Source: Incurvaria masculella
Taxonomy: Eukaryota; Arthropoda; Insecta; Lepidoptera; Incurvariidae
Direction: 5' to 3'
NCBI GenBank assembly: GCA_946894095.1
Contig: OX335646.2
Span: forward strand, 11,030,077 to 11,094,076
Length of the DNA stretch: 64,000 nt
The stretch's first letter is position 1; every line of letters starts with the position of its first letter. Made by a program: the position numbers and the translations under genes. Below the pieces are notes generated by a model. The model was not told where the DNA came from. It saw only the letters and a list, made by a program, of their open reading frames with translations, and did no database searches. Below, piece after piece: positions 46,201 to 55,187 of this stretch.

Positions 46201-46380
46201 CGATCTGGAAGATATTTTCGACAGAGGGTCGGACTGGCTATACAGCGAGGAAATGCAGCGAGCGTAATGGCGTCTACAAAATTGCTTTGTAGAGAAAAAT
46301 TGGATGAAATCTTTTATATTTTGTAAGTTTAATTATCGCATTAATTAATAAATTTTCATGTATTTGTAAAAAAAAAAAAA
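43270..46380 (+). mobile_element. Complete non-LTR retrotransposon with restriction-like endonuclease
   Basis: About 3.1 kb bounded by a 14-bp direct repeat (43256-43269 and 46381-46394). It has a 168-bp 5' UTR, one intact 962-codon ORF, a short 3' UTR of about 45 bp and a poly(A) run at about 46369-46380. N-terminal C2H2 finger, central reverse transcriptase and C-terminal zinc module plus RPD...D motif match the layout of the early-branching REL-endonuclease group (R2, R4, NeSL, CRE relatives) rather than APE-type LINEs. The flanking site is not 28S rDNA, so it lacks R2's target. No sign of decay, hence likely a recent insertion. Confidence 0.85.
43438..46326 (+). CDS. Single-ORF retrotransposon protein: zinc finger, reverse transcriptase, restriction-like endonuclease
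   Basis: 962 aa, uninterrupted. Residues 31-52 form a C2H2 finger (C31, C34, H47, H52), expected to bind DNA or RNA. The reverse transcriptase spans roughly 240-520: SASGPDGLRPQHL near 248, the GLRPIAVGN motif near 313, motif A KIDLKNAF with D381, AQQGDPLGP at 432-440, and the catalytic box YLDD at 462-465. The C-terminal part has a cysteine/histidine cluster (C761, C764, C769, C771, H781, C785, C788) followed by RH (794-795), KRPDG (826-830) and VWD with D845, an RPD-x15-D arrangement like the PD-(D/E)XK nuclease of REL-type elements. Expected action: target-primed reverse transcription in the nucleus. R2 proteins are about 1100 aa, so this one is somewhat short. The start ATG is the first in-frame one after the target duplication. 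Endonuclease assignment is inference from motif order; the RT is certain. Confidence 0.88.
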   Translation: MQNVPQASSQPTAVRRQPQSASQTTPALLTCPYCPKICKGNKGLSIHHSRIHRNNQSFDLQNTTQNHALQIQTLKEKIAEYKSKIRILRRIPKGARIAAAEKLTQVIENCIAQNDTDSWEKITLFSYIALRIPDGAREDRCLSKKIKDNVQNYDKDFHITEISAIHCNLQRRVEAKVADGDLKGAVRLLSSEDKLADRDDSVLETLRNKHPSPSRPLIFRDNPSESIEYLTVTEKMVLEGISSFPNGSASGPDGLRPQHLKDMISYCTGDAGQRLLKSIVKLCNFMLAGKVNPDICQYLYGASLCALTKKDGGLRPIAVGNTFRRLTAKLCCKLARIHLEQYFKPIQMGFGVEKGCEAAIHATRSYKNLNGSKDKVLLKIDLKNAFNCVERDSMLEAIKNKAPKLFPFLWQCYANPSIYFFGKNTIDSQVGAQQGDPLGPLIFSLSIHPIIEALTSELNIWYLDDGTLGGSAEDVLKDLSKLIEEFKSIGLEFNASKCELIFLSNYDNDVHSQFKDVLLDIKITDLSNLCLLGAPITIEATPDFLENKLSILELTFSRLRLLHSHMAYVILKTCFGMPKLIYLARTTPSWLFQEKILKIDSTIKQALEDILNISLNEDQWLQASLPIWNGGLGVRRFTDIGIPAFLASAFGVADLVTAILTRNSDENVICHLNEALNAWKSLCPGEELPSNLCSQKLWDASVVKRLHNVLLNSDSIVEQARIRAVSTPEAGAWLHAIPSSHTGTFLDNNCLRIVIALRLGCDMCLPHKCSCGIMVDTKGRHGLSCLKCAGRFSRHATLNQLIKRALSSANIPSLLEPVGLSRDDGKRPDGMTIIPWDKGRALVWDATCVDTLAASYVSSTARTSGAAAETAARLKHSKYSAIKVNYEFVAFAVETLGVWSKDTKLFVKNLGSKLKECSGDYRSGRYFRQRVGLAIQRGNAASVMASTKLLCREKLDEIFYIL

Positions 46381-46617
46381 AATATGAGAGGAAGCGGAAG
46401 TATTTAATTACATTACAGCCTAAGTATTTTCAATAATGAATATGATGCCAAGTCAGTTTGTATTTAGGTAAACTTAACTTGGTTCGATAACGATCGAGCC
46501 CACTCTTTCTGGCTAAGTGGCTAACAAGATCAATCGCTATCGTAGTAAGTATGTATCGTATATAATCCTTAGAATTAGCGTATAATTCTATGATCACTCC
46601 CCGTGTTTGTATATACG

Positions 46618-46938
46618 TTTTTAGGGTTCCGTACCCAAAGGGTGAAAACGGAACCCTATTAGTAAGCCTCCGCTGTCCGTCCGTCCGTCCGTCCGTCCTA
46701 CCGTCCGTCCGTCTGTCCGTCCGTCCGTCTGTCACAGGGCTGTATCTCGTGAACCGTAATAGGTAGGCAGCTGAAATTTTCACAGAGTGTGTATTTATTT
46801 TGCCGCTATAACAACAAATAGGTAAAATAAAATAATAATAAAAATTAAAGGGGGGCCCCATACAAAAAAAACTGATTTTTTGGTGTTGATGGTACGGAAC
46901 CCTTCGTGCGCGAGTCCGACTCGCACTTGGCCGGTTTT
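46618..46938 (-). repeat. Interspersed (GACG)n repeat, copy R6
   Basis: Complement-sense full-length copy with the longest tetranucleotide array of the set, (ccgt)n with minor interruptions, at about 46675-46728. Ends are agggttccgtacccaaagg and gagtccgactcgcacttggc. Confidence 0.88.
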
Positions 46939-47081
46939 ATATTAGATTATCACTCACAATATTCGCTAAAGTAGACCGTGTAGTAAACGTGTGAAAAGTG
47001 AATAAAAATAATACAAACGATCACGTCGCCCAAGGGGCAAAGGCAGAGATAATAGGCCACAATATCTTCGCTCTATATTTT

Positions 47082-47276
47082 TTTTTCAAGTGGACATGGA
47101 TGGCTAATACTTCTGTTATGATAATGGCTAAAGGGAATTAGGTGCCATGGACGGACCTTCCTTATATTGCACGGCTACATTTAACTGGATGGAAATCACG
47201 GACAAATTTCGTTACAGATTCGATCATAGTTCATTCAATTCGATGGCACCACCCTTCCACCTTACGTGGAATGCGA
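47082..47276 (-). repeat. SINE copy S12, 5S-type, internally shortened
   Basis: T-run at about 47080-47088, then ggacatggatggctaatac, gaattaggtgccatgg, tatattgcacggctacatttaactggatgg, attcgatcatagttcattcaattcgatgg and a terminal cttacgtggaatgcgacg. Confidence 0.65.
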
Positions 47277-47349
47277 CGCAAGAACGACACATCCTTTAGT
47301 TGCCTCTAACGAAATATTTATATTTAATATAATATAAATGTATGTATGC

Positions 47350-47858
47350 AACCTGAGATGGATAACGAATACCACACAACTACCGTTATGAATTTGGCCC
47401 AACACACCATACACCTGAAGGGATTAGGTGCCATGCCAGGACCTTGCCAGGGAAGGAATGCTTAGGACATCTTGTATTATTTTTAAGTGCCGGTATCCAT
47501 GTCGAAAACATGTTCTGAATTCTCACTTTCTCACCCAGATATTGTCGAGCGCGTCTTGCAAACTCACTCCGCAAACTGTTCTTAAGAAACACATTCACAA
47601 ACAGAAGGAACTTCCCTTTATCACATTAAACTCGACGCTCGGGCTACATTAAACTCGATGGAAAACACGGACGATTTTCCATAGCCGTTCGGTGGTGCTA
47701 ACCCGGACGGGCTTATTTCTACCACATATTAGTATTCGTGCACAGCTAGCATTCATGACGTAATGTAACTCAGAAAGAGAACAAAGAAGTGGTGCATGGA
47801 GGGGGCGAGGATTTGAGCCCAGACTTCTGGCATGCAAGGCAGTCCGTGCGCCACTAAT
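47350..47858 (-). repeat. SINE copy S13, tRNA-type head, split by about 190 bp
   Basis: 3' part at 47350-47455 (gagatggataacgaataccacacaactaccgttatg, ggattaggtgccatgccaggacc) and 5' part at 47643-47858 (ctacattaaactcgatggaaaacacggacgatttt, tgacgtaatgtaactcagaaag, gaggatttgagccc, catgcaaggcagtcc). The intervening 47456-47642 is not SINE and not recognised. Confidence 0.6.
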
Positions 47859-48556
47859 TGAAACTAAATATTTTTTTAGTACTATACAGGTTCTTCGGCA
47901 TATAGACCAACACATTTGTTGTAGGTGAGGGTCATTTGCATGGTTTTGACCTTTTTGTCAGCTGTCGCGTGGTATAGAGATACATTTTTTTTCCTTTATT
48001 TTGGAAAATCCTGAAATCCCAACATAACTAATTATTTAAATAATTTTAATAATTCTTACGATTTAATGTTCGTGCAAGCCTACTTTTCTAATGATTTTAT
48101 TATTAATCTATGGTATAATTATTTTTTGCATGTTGGACGCGATAAAGCGGCGCATTTTAAAATTATACCAAGACAATTATTATAAACGTTTGAAAGTTGT
48201 ATATTATTTAACAGACCTTAAAACATACTCATTTCAAATGTCTTCACACATAGACTAGTGTCAACAAACTTAACGGAATATGAATATGAAAGTTTAAATA
48301 TGAAATTGCGGTTTTAACGTAAATACTGGCCCTTTTGAACAAAATTAAACCTGCATGGTCTCAGATATCAGAGAAAAACTATCTCCACGCGAGAACTACA
48401 ACATTCTAAATTTAAAAAAGATTATTCGACATTCAATTGTTTTTACATTCAGTTTTTAAAGTGAAAATCCGAGTAATTTTTCGAATACGAGTTTCGACGT
48501 GGGACTAACGCAGCAGAAACGGCTCGTAACGTAAACTGAGTGGTCATTCGGATTTC
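47859..48556. other. Unassigned AT-rich sequence
   Basis: No gene or repeat recognised. Confidence 0.45.
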
Positions 48557-48871
48557 TCACCTAAATTGGCGTTTACGGCAAACCGATCGACGGGCGTTTT
48601 CCGTAAAAACGTCAAAATACATACAAGTTTTTACTAGATATTCTGTGGTTTCACTTCTTCAAGCTGTCAAAGTCAAACTCGGACTTTGTATGAAAACGCG
48701 GAGTCCGCGTAAACGGCAACGTCGACGTATTTACGGCAACATTGAGTAAGCTGTCAAATCAAACTCGGACTCGCAAATGTTCGTTCGATTAACGCCCACT
48801 GCGCGCATTCTTCAATTGCTCCATATATTTGAAAACGTCGATCGGTTTGCCGTAAACGCCAATTTAGGTGA
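48557..48871. mobile_element. Fold-back element next to a mariner remnant
   Basis: Near-perfect inverted ends of 35 bp: tcacctaaattggcgtttac...ccgatcgacg at 48557-48592 and its complement, cgtcgatcggtttgccgt...taggtga, at 48836-48871. The interior contains further inverted pieces (caaactcggact repeated at 48673 and 48761). Confidence 0.65.
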
Positions 48872-48874
48872 CAA

Positions 48875-49065
48875 CTGAGACTACAGGCTATAATTGAAGA
48901 GGATACGACCATAGATATGGATAACGAAAGCACCGTGCATTTTTGGTTCAACCGCTTTCGTAGTGGAAACTTGTACTACTTGAAGAAAGGCCAGTCATAA
49001 GGCAAGTAACGATGAATTTAAGGTGATGTTGGAAGCCATTCCGTGTTGCAGGAATTAGCGGTATG
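48875..49065 (+). pseudogene. Mariner transposase remnant
   Basis: On the + strand FWFNRFRSGNLYYLKK can be read at about 48938-48985, the conserved link between the two DNA-binding domains of mariner transposases (WFxRFxxGNFxxxxx). It is preceded by an acidic stretch and followed by a stop and unreadable sequence. Only this N-terminal part survives; no catalytic residues. Confidence 0.6.
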
Positions 49066-49863
49066 GTTTGACGTTACCATACCTACAATATGTACCCATT
49101 TGTGACAAAGCGATCATAATCTTTAAAACAAATATGTTAATATCTTACAAAAAAAATCAATTATTTCATACTTTAGATACCTTAAAAATGTTCTCACGTT
49201 TGCTTTTTACCGTAGTTTCTGAAGAAGAATAAATAAAAGATGTTAGAGTTTTTATGAACACGGGAGTACTAGTGCTTGCCGGCAATGCCACGCGCAGGGA
49301 TTTATGATGCACCCTCCGTCCGAGCTTTATAGCGAATGCCTTTTCGGCGAGCTTGTTCAGCGTGCGAGGGACACGACTGAAGCATGTATGTACATGCAAC
49401 TTTTGTGAAATAGTCCTGTAAAGCTTATTTACTGAGCACCATTTCGGCGGTGGCCCGAACGCTGCACACGGATGTAGGTACACAATTGTGTTGCAGTGCT
49501 CACACCGCTGGAATGCTCAATATTATTGTGAATCTTTTATGCTGGTAATATGTTAGTTGGCATACAATTTTCCATTTCAGCCATATTTTTGATAATATTT
49601 GTGTAACATGACAATCAATGTCGGAAAGTTATTAAGTTTTTGATGTAAATATTGTCGCCAGAAACTTCTGATTTTAGATTTAGATAAAAAGCAAAACAAA
49701 GGAAATCTGTGAAAAAAGGGTAAATTTTCCTTGCGAGCTTACATTTTGTGTTGAACCCATATTTTATTCAATTCCTTTCAATTCCTTAGGGAATAAAACC
49801 ACTCTCCACTGAAGAAGCTACCCCTTAAAGGAACCCGAGTAAATGCTACCATATGGTACTAAA
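49066..49863. other. Unassigned
   Basis: No gene or repeat recognised. The - strand open frame at 49166-49483 has no domain features. Confidence 0.45.
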
Positions 49864-50000
49864 GGTGGAGTGCACCATCTCTGGTTATTGTACAATATAT
49901 TGTCTCTATTTTCCGTCCTTATTTTTCGTATAAAGAAGAAAGAAGATTGATCTGTAATAACCGTAACTATAACATTAAACAGAGATAGTGCACTCCAGCC
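49864..50000. mobile_element. Small hairpin MITE
   Basis: Inverted ends ggtggagtgcaccatctctg and cagagatagtgcactccagcc around a roughly 100-bp AT-rich centre. A partial relative lies at about 41186. Confidence 0.6.
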
Positions 50001-50099
50001 TAAGTGTTTTTAGAATCGGGTAAACCCCACTCGACGCGTCGAGCCAGCGGGTACTGCCGCAAGCAGCGCAGCAGCGGGGTGAATCCTTGCCAACAGGTA

Positions 50100-50318
50100 C
50101 TTTTGAGGTTACCGCGGTCGTTAGACATGTTTGAAAAATATTACGGCTTTTCACGCGGCAGGTAGAGATACTCTCCGACGTTTCGAGCTAATCATTCAGC
50201 CCGTTGTCAAGGAGGCATCCGCCGCGCTCGTGCGCAGCAGACGACTGAGGTGACCGCTAGGCTCGCCGTGGGCTACGCGCCTGCCGCGTGAAAAGCCGTA
50301 ATATTTTTCAAACATGCC
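50100..50318 (+). repeat. Repeat unit shared with 34925-35105, ending in an inverted piece
   Basis: 50100-50275 matches 34925-35105 in order. At 50278-50317 the sequence cctgccgcgtgaaaagccgtaatatttttcaaacatg is the complement of the unit's own beginning at 50128-50165, so the copy can form a long hairpin. Confidence 0.6.
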
Positions 50319-50980
50319 TTGCCAACAGGGTCAGGAAAAAGACTCGAAAACCATCGGTTTAATATGTACCTTACCCAGTAAACCTCGGGCAATCGTTTTC
50401 GTGTTTTCATCCTTTTTTGACATGGGAACCTGACGAGCCCGTAAGCTATGCTCCCCATACAACCTTTTTTTTACTATTTATGTTTTCTACTAAAATGTTT
50501 CATATACCGGAAATAAATTCCTGGTTCTCAATTTATCCGAAAGTGATACCGAACTTAACTGTCAGTCCCGTTTTTCAGTTGATCCATGAAATTCCCGCCT
50601 TATCCCGTACCGCCTCAGGGGCCCGCAGTGGCTAACGGACTAAATCAACTTATATTGACCCAAGGAACGCGTGTACGAAGCCGCTTTAATCCAATTTTTC
50701 AAGGTACCTGGCAATACAGCCCCCACTATTGCGGGTTCTTATTGAGTTAATCGAATCCGCGAATCAATCAGTTTGTTACGTGACTTGGTGTAGTTTGCCT
50801 ACTAGAACTATACTGCCCTACTTATTAAAAAGGCGGTTAATACAAATGAAGCCCATATGTAGTTACATATGGGCTTCATAAAAATTTGTCTAAAACATGA
50901 AGGCAGGAAGTAGAGTTTATCAGAACCAATTTAGTTCACCCGTCATGTTTTATACAAACGCGCACGACTTGTCATTTCAG
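50319..50980. other. Unassigned; short perfect hairpin at 50846-50879
   Basis: Contains a perfect 16-bp inverted repeat with a 2-bp loop (atgaagcccatatgta, gt, complement) at 50846-50879. Otherwise no repeat recognised; as the sequence just upstream of a candidate exon, it would be intron. Confidence 0.45.
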
Positions 50981-51053
50981 ACCGTTCAGCGTGCAGAAGA
51001 TCCCATACAGCAACCTGATCCTGCTGGTGGTGGAAGCAGCGGCTGGACATGCC
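50981..51053 (+). CDS. Candidate internal exon, calcium channel alpha2-delta-like
   Basis: Bounded by a good acceptor (ttgtcatttcag, ending 50980) and a good donor (gtatgt from 51054). After one leading base, 24 codons are open and read PFSVQKIPYSNLILLVVE followed by EAAAGHA-like residues without the conserved cysteine. The pattern xFxxQxIPxSNLxxxVVD/E is a conserved segment near the C-terminus of voltage-gated calcium channel alpha2-delta subunits, extracellular GPI-anchored or membrane-attached proteins that promote surface delivery of the channel. Codon choice (ctgctggtggtg) differs from the AT-rich surroundings. No neighbouring exon of the gene was found in the window, so long introns are implied. 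The alternative is chance similarity of a short stretch. Confidence 0.5.
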
Positions 51054-51120
51054 GTATGTTTTTATTTTTTTTGTAAATATCTTTATTTTTCAGCAACAAA
51101 AAAAGAAAAGGAACTTTTTT

Positions 51121-51525
51121 TATGTAACGCGACATGGATGGCTAATGCAACACAATACTGTTATGATATTAGCCCAATACACCGCATTACCGAAGGAATT
51201 AGGTGCCATGCCAGCTTCCCTTTATGAGGCACGGCTACAATGAACTGGATGGAAAACACAGACAAGTTTTCATTGCCGATTCAACCATAATTTCATCCTA
51301 TGCGGTGGGACCAACCTGGGCGGTCCCTTAATCCTAGATCCTACTGGGAAGGGGAAGGGGACCTACAGTTTTACATGGGTTCCAAACAATGGAGCAACTC
51401 GCATCCGTAACGAAATGCACTTATCCAACTCAGAAAGATAAATAAAATGGTGCATGACCGGCGTGAGGATTTGAACCCAGACCTCTCGCATGAAAGGCAA
51501 GTCCTCTGGCCCCTAGATCACGGTC
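51121..51525 (-). repeat. SINE copy S14, full length, tRNA-type head
   Basis: Best tRNA-type copy. Tail T-run near 51115-51121, body in complement to about 51370, and the subtype-specific linker gagcaactcgcatccgtaacgaaatgcacttatccaactcagaaag. The tRNA-like head is at 51450-51525. In SINE sense the head has an A-box-like tgatctaggggcc and a B box ggttcaaatcc about 45 bp apart, flanked by gcctttcatgcgagaggtc. It is 68 bp after the candidate exon. Confidence 0.78.
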
Positions 51526-51682
51526 TGTTCAGTAACGTAAAAAAAACAACTTTTGTCCAATGCTTATTAGCCAATATTTTCCAATCTAAAAATGTAAATA
51601 AAAAAAAAATTCAGACGTAGATTTCGACAATCTATTTTACAATCTAAAATTTTAAAAAATCTAGTAAAACATTAACTGTCGT
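51526..51682. other. Unassigned AT-rich sequence
   Basis: A-runs at about 51540 and 51599. Nothing recognised. Confidence 0.4.
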
Positions 51683-51803
51683 ATTCAGAGTGGGCGGACT
51701 AACCTTTAGTGCACGGATTATTGCTGGACTAAACCGGGTTTTTGTATGGTTAGTCCGGTGCTGATCCCGTAAAAAAAATTTACAGGCTCACTCTAAGTTC
51801 TAT
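51683..51803. mobile_element. Small MITE, family with 53156-53266 and 20332-20394
   Basis: Ends gtattcagagtg and cactctaag. Inner inverted blocks ggactaacc/ggttagtcc and agcaccggact-type sequence are shared with the copies at 53156 and 20332. The inverted symmetry is imperfect here. Confidence 0.6.
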
Positions 51804-52402
51804 TTCTAATCCATTTGCACTGTGGGCACTGAATAAGTATGCTGAGGGTGGCTGTTTACTTTGTTCTTGTTCTTTGCCTTAAACTGTTTTACCAAAAAAA
51901 TGTTGCATTTAGATCTAAGTATGTATTTCATTACTGTGGACGGAAAATTCGTAAAGTTTCTTTGCAGATTCTTCTTTACTGATTTGATCGAATCCGCGGA
52001 TCATTAAGTTTTTGACGTAATTTAGTGTAGTATGACATGAATAATATGAAATGATAAATAAAATTAAACTGCGAATACGATAGTATGAGCATGTCAACAG
52101 TTATCGCCCCTAGTATGGCTCAATTATTATTTCACTCACATAAATACTTTATTCACATTATGTAGGTACTAACGCACCTTTGGTTTTTTTTCAGCTGCAT
52201 TGAAACTAAACATCGGTCATGACTAATTGTTAGAAGGTGTTTTATTTTATGCCCTTGTACTCATACAACTAACTGGCGAACTTCTCTTGCGAGCAGCTGT
52301 CATTTTCTTAATAAAAATAATTTAGGTACAGTCGTTTTGTCTGAAATCTATACACCGGAAATAGAGACAAATTTGAGATCTCTTTCTGACATATTTTTTC
52401 AA
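51804..52402. other. Unassigned AT-rich sequence
   Basis: No gene or repeat recognised. Confidence 0.45.
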
Positions 52403-52670
52403 TCTAGAGTACAGTTACTCGTGTGAAATTTTCTCGTGTTCGTTACTTGAGTAACCCTACTGATTCCGTTCAGCCCTTGCACTCATTGAACAAACACGAA
52501 TAGTTCTCACACGAGTAGCTGTGATGAAAACGGGTACCTATGTTTATATCAGTATGCAGGATGACAGCTACTCGTGTGAGAACTTCTCGTGTTCGCTCCA
52601 TGAGTTAAGGCCCAGCCCTTCAACTCACGAAGACATCGTGCTCGTTCGACTTGAGCGAGCACGATTAAAA
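52403..52670. repeat. Two adjacent copies of a hairpin unit
   Basis: Unit 1 (about 52403-52532): ttactcgtgtgaaattttctcgtgttcg...cactcattgaac...cgaatagttctcacacgagtagctg, which folds back on itself. Unit 2 (about 52567-52670): gctactcgtgtgagaacttctcgtgttcgctccatgagtt...agcccttcaactcacgaagac, the same arm and core but a different right end. Arrangement suggests tandem insertion or duplication of one MITE. Confidence 0.55.
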
Positions 52671-52796
52671 TTTACAAATCAATGTGAAACATTTACGCTT
52701 AGATTTGGTTTGATAATTGTATGTAGTGTCATCGCACTCTAAGAAAAATAATTAGAAAGGACAACAAGAAAGTGTAAGTATTCACCGGTGTCACAG

Positions 52797-53080
52797 GCAG
52801 CGAGCATGGAAGGACGGGAGTAGCAAGCGGAACTCTTTTGTGTTTATCCGCGAGTAAGTTTGCTTACGTATAGCTTACTACACATTTTCTCGAAATCCAA
52901 TGACACGGAATTACAAGTAAGAACTTCACAGAACGTTATTTGGTGCCACGAACATCCTATATTGCGCGTCTCAAATTCGTGAGCGAACTAGGTACAATAA
53001 GACGTTTACCACTAGCTCGTGGCTACGCTGCCACTATACGTATGAATTTAGATCGCTACTCCCGTCCTTCTATGCACGCT
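52797..53080. mobile_element. TIR element
   Basis: Inverted ends gcgagcatggaaggacggga...gtagc (52800-52824) and gctactcccgtccttctatgcacgc (53053-53077). The interior includes gcgcgtctcaaattcgtgagcgaactaggt, shared with the MITE at 16099-16228. Confidence 0.6.
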
Positions 53081-53155
53081 GGTCACAGGTGACTGTGAAA
53101 CACCGGCGAATGTGAATTTCAAGATTATTTGCCAAGCAATAATGAGTAATAAATC

Positions 53156-53266
53156 GTATTCAGAGTGAACCTGGCAAAACATAGTACGGGATTAGCACCG
53201 GACTAACCATACAAAAACCGACTTAGTCCGGTGTATCCAAGTTAGTCCGCTCACTCTGAATACGGC
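53156..53266. mobile_element. Small MITE
   Basis: Inverted ends gtattcagagtga and tcactctgaatac. Inner pair ggattagcaccggactaa and ttagtccggtgtatcc. Same family as 51683-51803 and the half copy at 20332-20394. Confidence 0.7.
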
Positions 53267-55187
53267 CGTTACAGATTATTTGCACGAAAGATAATTCTGT
53301 AAATCTCAAAACTTGCCTTTCCGTGAGTAAAAAAATTATGAAAGCGATAATGTCCACGCAATAGTATTCTGTGTCATTTGCTGTCAAATCGGCTGTCATC
53401 CATCGTATCCTCCGTATCCTCTTTGGTCTGTGATGTTCACCAGCAAGAAATAATTTGTGGAAGGAAATACATTTGCTGCGTACAAAAAGTGAATTAGCTA
53501 AAGTAATTGAATTGAAGAAATGTTTCAGCAAGTGTAGAAGTGATTTGTGCTTAAGGAAAAATATACGCAATGATGCATTGTGATTTGGAAGTGCTTCGCA
53601 TTCGGGAGATTTAATTCAAAACAAGTTCTTAGAATCTTCAAATTCTTGGAAATAGGCAGTGTTTTGCCTTTTGAGGAACAAATTTGGTAAGCATGATATA
53701 ATGTATCCATAAATGTAACAAGGAAAGTCAACCGAACCCAGCTTTATTTCCCAATAATCAAACTTTTTGCGCCTCATGAACGAAACCCTAAATGCTTTGT
53801 ATTCAAAAGGAAGTTCACAGGATCATCTGGTTCTTATTCAACGAATGTTGACAATGATGTATGGGTGCAGTGCCTGCCTTTTGGTTGCTGAGCGATGGTA
53901 AAAAAGGGCCGGTCTACTGAAAACGATTAATGTAAAATGATTTTTACCAATTTTGGAGGATGTTCTATGTTGCCTCTATCTATTTTTCGGCTGCTCTTTA
54001 GATTAGTACATCCTTTCTACCAACTATCTGGGTATCAGGGATGGTAGAGTAGTTTTTTAGAAACATTTTGATGTAAAAATTTCGGTCCGGAGATATCTAT
54101 TTTTCTTGAAAAAAAATTTTTAAAATTATTTTCTTTGTGCTCCATCGATATATTTAGTTCTGTATTGAGACGCGAACATACCTTGTCTTTCCATTTTTAA
54201 GTTGCCAACACGTCGTTACCCATAATTAAGGTTAAAATGATGGTGTGTTTTTTAGAAGCGCGAAGACGAAAGCTCGCACAGGACGTCCTGAGCGTTTGCA
54301 ACCGACATGAGCCATCCCGACATGGACCAGTTAGGTTAAGGTTAATTTATAGAAGACACGGAGCGGAAGCGACGTGTCTTCTTTAAATTAACCTTGGTAA
54401 TTTTTTTTATAGACCACAGAAAAATAAATGAGTACATGGCAATACCATTTTGTCGCTGGTGTCGCTGTTGTTGCGAGCACTGCAGTGCATATCTTGCTGT
54501 TGTTCCGCGCACATGTATGCACTGTGACTGTTTACTCGCTACGCGTCGTCATTGCATTTGTTGGGATTTGGATGCTGTCTTCACATTTATAACATTTAGG
54601 GAGTGGTGAAAGTGGACACGTTTGGTTTTAAATACTTTCATTTGTGCGAAAAGGACGCAGTATTCGTGTTTATTCAGTGTTTGTGGATGCAAATGACAGA
54701 AATTTCGTCACAAATTCAAAGGTGAGATTTTTTTAATGTTTTTTTTCGATTTCCGGACCCCAATTTTGATTTAGAATAACGTATTTTGAGGCCTTTAGTA
54801 GGTATATATATTTTTTTTCTTAGTTTTCGCAATGTACTAATCTAAAGAATTTCCTATTTTTCTGTTCACCGATTTCTCCATCAATTGTGGACCGATTTGA
54901 AAAATTATTTTGATAATTATTTCACTATGCTTCCGTTCCGTTATAACTTCCATAAGTTAACCTCAACCTTACTAGTCTATTCCGGGCCTACATGTCAAAA
55001 CAAACCAGTGCAAAATAGGCGTATTTTTGACTGACATGGTGGGTATCGGAGACATTAAAATCGCAGGTCCTCTAATTTAGCGACCGTTTTTTGTGAAGTG
55101 TGTGGTCTAGCGTTGTCCTAAAGCATCACTGGGCTAGTGCTAGATATGAAAAAAATGCTCTCGTTATTGTGATTGACTCGTGACCAT
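53267..55187. other. Unassigned; hairpin at 54338-54395
   Basis: An inverted repeat of 23 bp with one mismatch (aaggttaatttatagaagacacg and its complement) at 54338-54395. No gene recognised; open frames here have no domain features. Confidence 0.45.

Noticed and set aside
51450..51525. Functional tRNA gene
   Set aside because: A and B boxes are recognisable but no complete acceptor stem or cloverleaf can be drawn, and it is the head of a SINE.
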